DNA of 31,328 bases from a virus: positions 1 through 31,328 of IMG/VR virus record IMGVR_UViG_3300021365_001806; one strand, written 5' to 3'. Position numbers and translations under genes: made by a program. Shown here piece by piece: positions 30,140 through 31,328 of the stretch. Positions within the stretch are counted from its first letter, which is position 1. Every line of letters starts with the position of its first letter. Under the pieces are notes generated by a model, which had not been told where the DNA came from, ran no database searches, and worked only from the letters and a program-made list of their open reading frames with translations.

Positions 30140-31239
30140 TATTTTTCTGTTTTAGTTTTTGTTTTAGGTGTTACATCAACTTCGATAGGAGCATCAGTGT
30201 CTTCTTTGTCAGCGAAGTCTGTTTCTTCTTCAAAGTCTGCCATTAGCATATCTAATTTATCACCTATCCATTGTTTTCTGAAGTCAATATGTTCTTTACC
30301 TGCTTTATCAATGTATTTCAGTCTGTTTCCTTGTTGCACTAGTACGCCTTTCTTCTCAAATAGGTCAACTAGTCCACTGTATGGGTTCATTCCTGTTTCA
30401 TATGGAATCTTAACTTGTACTGATTCAAATGGTTTAGAGTATCTTGTTTTCATAACTTTACAAGCGGCTCTTATACCTCTTACGTCTGAGACTTTGTTAC
30501 CGTCTAGATCCTCTTTTAATTTAAGTTTCTTCATTGCAATAACAATCGAACTTGCATAGATAAATCCTTGTCCACCCGATATCTTGTCATCAGGATCAAA
30601 CATGTCCTGCGATGCGTATGTATGGTTGGTTGCTATAAGTCCTACGTTCCACGAACCAAACATGTTAACACAGTTTCTTACAAGAGCTGTTAATGCCTTG
30701 GGTTTTCTACCCAGGTCACCTTTCATATCTCCTGCTTCAAATTGATTAACGTCAGTTGGTGTAAGCATCATGCCTAAACTGTCTATAACAAATAGCACTT
30801 TAGGTGCACCTTCTTTGTCATCTGCATGTTGCTCTTTGTAACCCTTCATGAACTCTGAAATAGTTTTTGCTACGTCATCAATCATTGATACACTTAATTT
30901 TAAAAGTTTATCTTCTGATGTGTCTACTTTCAATGCCTGTAACCATTTTTCGTCTAGTGCGTTCTCTGTGTCAATTAAGATTACAAAGATGCCTTGGTCT
31001 TGTGCATTCTTGATTATGTTACCTGACGCTATGTAACTCTTGCCTGCTCCTGATTCTCCTGCAAGTACAGTCACCTTACCTAGTGGAATTCCTTTGTTGA
31101 AATCTCCAGTCATCAAATAATTTAATGCGTAATTTCCTGTGCTGATCCAATCTGTGGGATCGCTAAATCCTATGCCTAACCCTTGTATAGATTTTGTAAT
31201 ACTTTTTCTAAACTTTGTTGCGTCAAATACTTTTGTCAT
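30139..31239 (-). CDS. uvsX: UvsX recombinase (RecA family)
   Basis: The 366-residue protein has Walker A GESGAGKS at about 61-68, Walker B VLFVIDSLGMM near 148-158, and the RecA-type DTENALDEKWL stretch. LIATNHTYASQDMFDPDDKISGGQG is the loop L2 region. UvsX makes the ATP-driven presynaptic filament in T4 recombination-dependent replication. An AAGGAT ribosome-binding site (31252-31247) lies seven bases from the ATG. It heads a four-gene operon with uvsY and the HAD gene. The length matches the T4 and cyanophage proteins. Confidence 0.92.
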   Translation of the reverse strand: MTKVFDATKFRKSITKSIQGLGIGFSDPTDWISTGNYALNYLMTGDFNKGIPLGKVTVLAGESGAGKSYIASGNIIKNAQDQGIFVILIDTENALDEKWLQALKVDTSEDKLLKLSVSMIDDVAKTISEFMKGYKEQHADDKEGAPKVLFVIDSLGMMLTPTDVNQFEAGDMKGDLGRKPKALTALVRNCVNMFGSWNVGLIATNHTYASQDMFDPDDKISGGQGFIYASSIVIAMKKLKLKEDLDGNKVSDVRGIRAACKVMKTRYSKPFESVQVKIPYETGMNPYSGLVDLFEKKGVLVQQGNRLKYIDKAGKEHIDFRKQWIGDKLDMLMADFEEETDFADKEDTDAPIEVDVTPKTKTKTEK

Positions 31240-31259
31240 AATTTATATCCTTGTAATCA

Positions 31260-31288
31260 ATATTAGCATACCTAGGCCCTAACGTCAA
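31260..31288 (-). promoter_or_regulatory. Sigma-70-type promoter of the uvsX operon
   Basis: Minus strand: TTGACG (31288-31283), a 17-base spacer and TAATAT (31265-31260) with TGC immediately before it (extended -10). The leader to the ATG at 31239 would be about 13 bases, with the AAGGAT site at its 5' end. The promoter overlaps the 3' end of the partial upstream frame. Confidence 0.45.
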
Positions 31289-31328
31289 TATCAGGGCCTT
31301 GGTAAAATGTCAGATTATTTTGCTTGTC
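31272..31328 (-). CDS. C-terminal end of an upstream gene (partial)
   Basis: The minus-strand frame from the window edge is open for 18 codons, ending QGPDIDVRA and TAG at 31274-31272. The other two minus frames stop within six codons. It would be the 3' end of the gene before uvsX. Eighteen codons are too few to name a product, and the frame could be open by chance. Confidence 0.35.
   Translation of the reverse strand, partial: DKQNNLTFYQGPDIDVRA

Noticed and set aside
31241-31248. TATAAATT (minus strand) just before uvsX
   Set aside because: It is adjacent to the start codon, so it could not serve as a -10 for this gene, and its last base is off the consensus.
31274-31299. AGGCCCT/AGGGCCT inverted repeat upstream of uvsX
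   Set aside because: No T-run follows on either strand and the loop is 12 bases. It overlaps the partial upstream frame and the promoter spacer, so it was not called as a terminator.
1-31328. tRNA genes, CRISPR arrays, insertion sequences, integrase or attachment sites
   Set aside because: None was found when reading both strands; the spacers are too short for most of these and no repeats of the right kind are present.

Overview
The window looks like part of a large, strictly lytic, T4-like (cyanophage/pelagiphage-type) marine tailed phage. The evidence is a T4-type replication and recombination core: UvsX, UvsY, UvsW, a gp41-like helicase and a gp61-like primase. It also carries several small proteins that I recall as conserved in marine T4-like phages, two exact T4-type late promoter boxes (TATAAATA), and almost gapless packing with TAATG, ATGA and 8-26 base overlaps. 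I see no integrase, tRNA, CRISPR array or insertion sequence. The host is a Gram-negative bacterium if the porin fragment at the left edge belongs to the same replicon. The exact host cannot be read from the sequence.

Layout. Bases 1-436 hold the C-terminal end of an outer-membrane porin, followed by a terminator-like hairpin. Bases 565-2279 (+) hold a KpsS-like glycosyltransferase and an SGNH hydrolase. Bases 9243-2227 (-) form one replication operon: primase, an SGNH gene, gp41 helicase, endonuclease III and a PHP-less DnaE-type polymerase, then two methyltransferase genes at its end. Bases 10060-9257 (-) hold a probable virion protein behind a late promoter. Bases 16318-10460 (-) form a ten-gene operon: an unknown 448-aa protein, UvsW, small conserved phage proteins, a possible clamp-loader subunit, a zinc-finger protein, a hidden 54-aa membrane protein, a 196-aa miniature DnaE-like protein and a basic protein. 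It starts at a strong sigma-70-like promoter and ends in an intrinsic terminator. A SprT-like protease gene (+) diverges from it. Bases 31239-28829 (-) hold uvsX, a small acidic protein, uvsY and a HAD-family gene.

Bases 16851-28824, together with 565-3598, form a large glycan and surface-modification island. It contains five divergent KpsS/KpsC-like transferases, a GT61 enzyme, two DxD glycosyltransferases, a DUF115/MptE-like protein, a glutamine-dependent asparagine-synthetase-like enzyme, a 2OG-Fe(II) oxygenase, four FkbM-type methyltransferases, one TylF-type methyltransferase and three SGNH hydrolases. Much of it is read from overlapping divergent promoters at 24716-24748. I infer that the phage builds or edits a polysaccharide, either on the host surface or on the virion, using duplicated transferase/SGNH and methyltransferase modules. 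The glycan, its linkage and its location are not visible in the sequence. The main unusual points are the size and internal duplication of this island and the co-occurrence of two DnaE-family proteins in a T4-like replication context.
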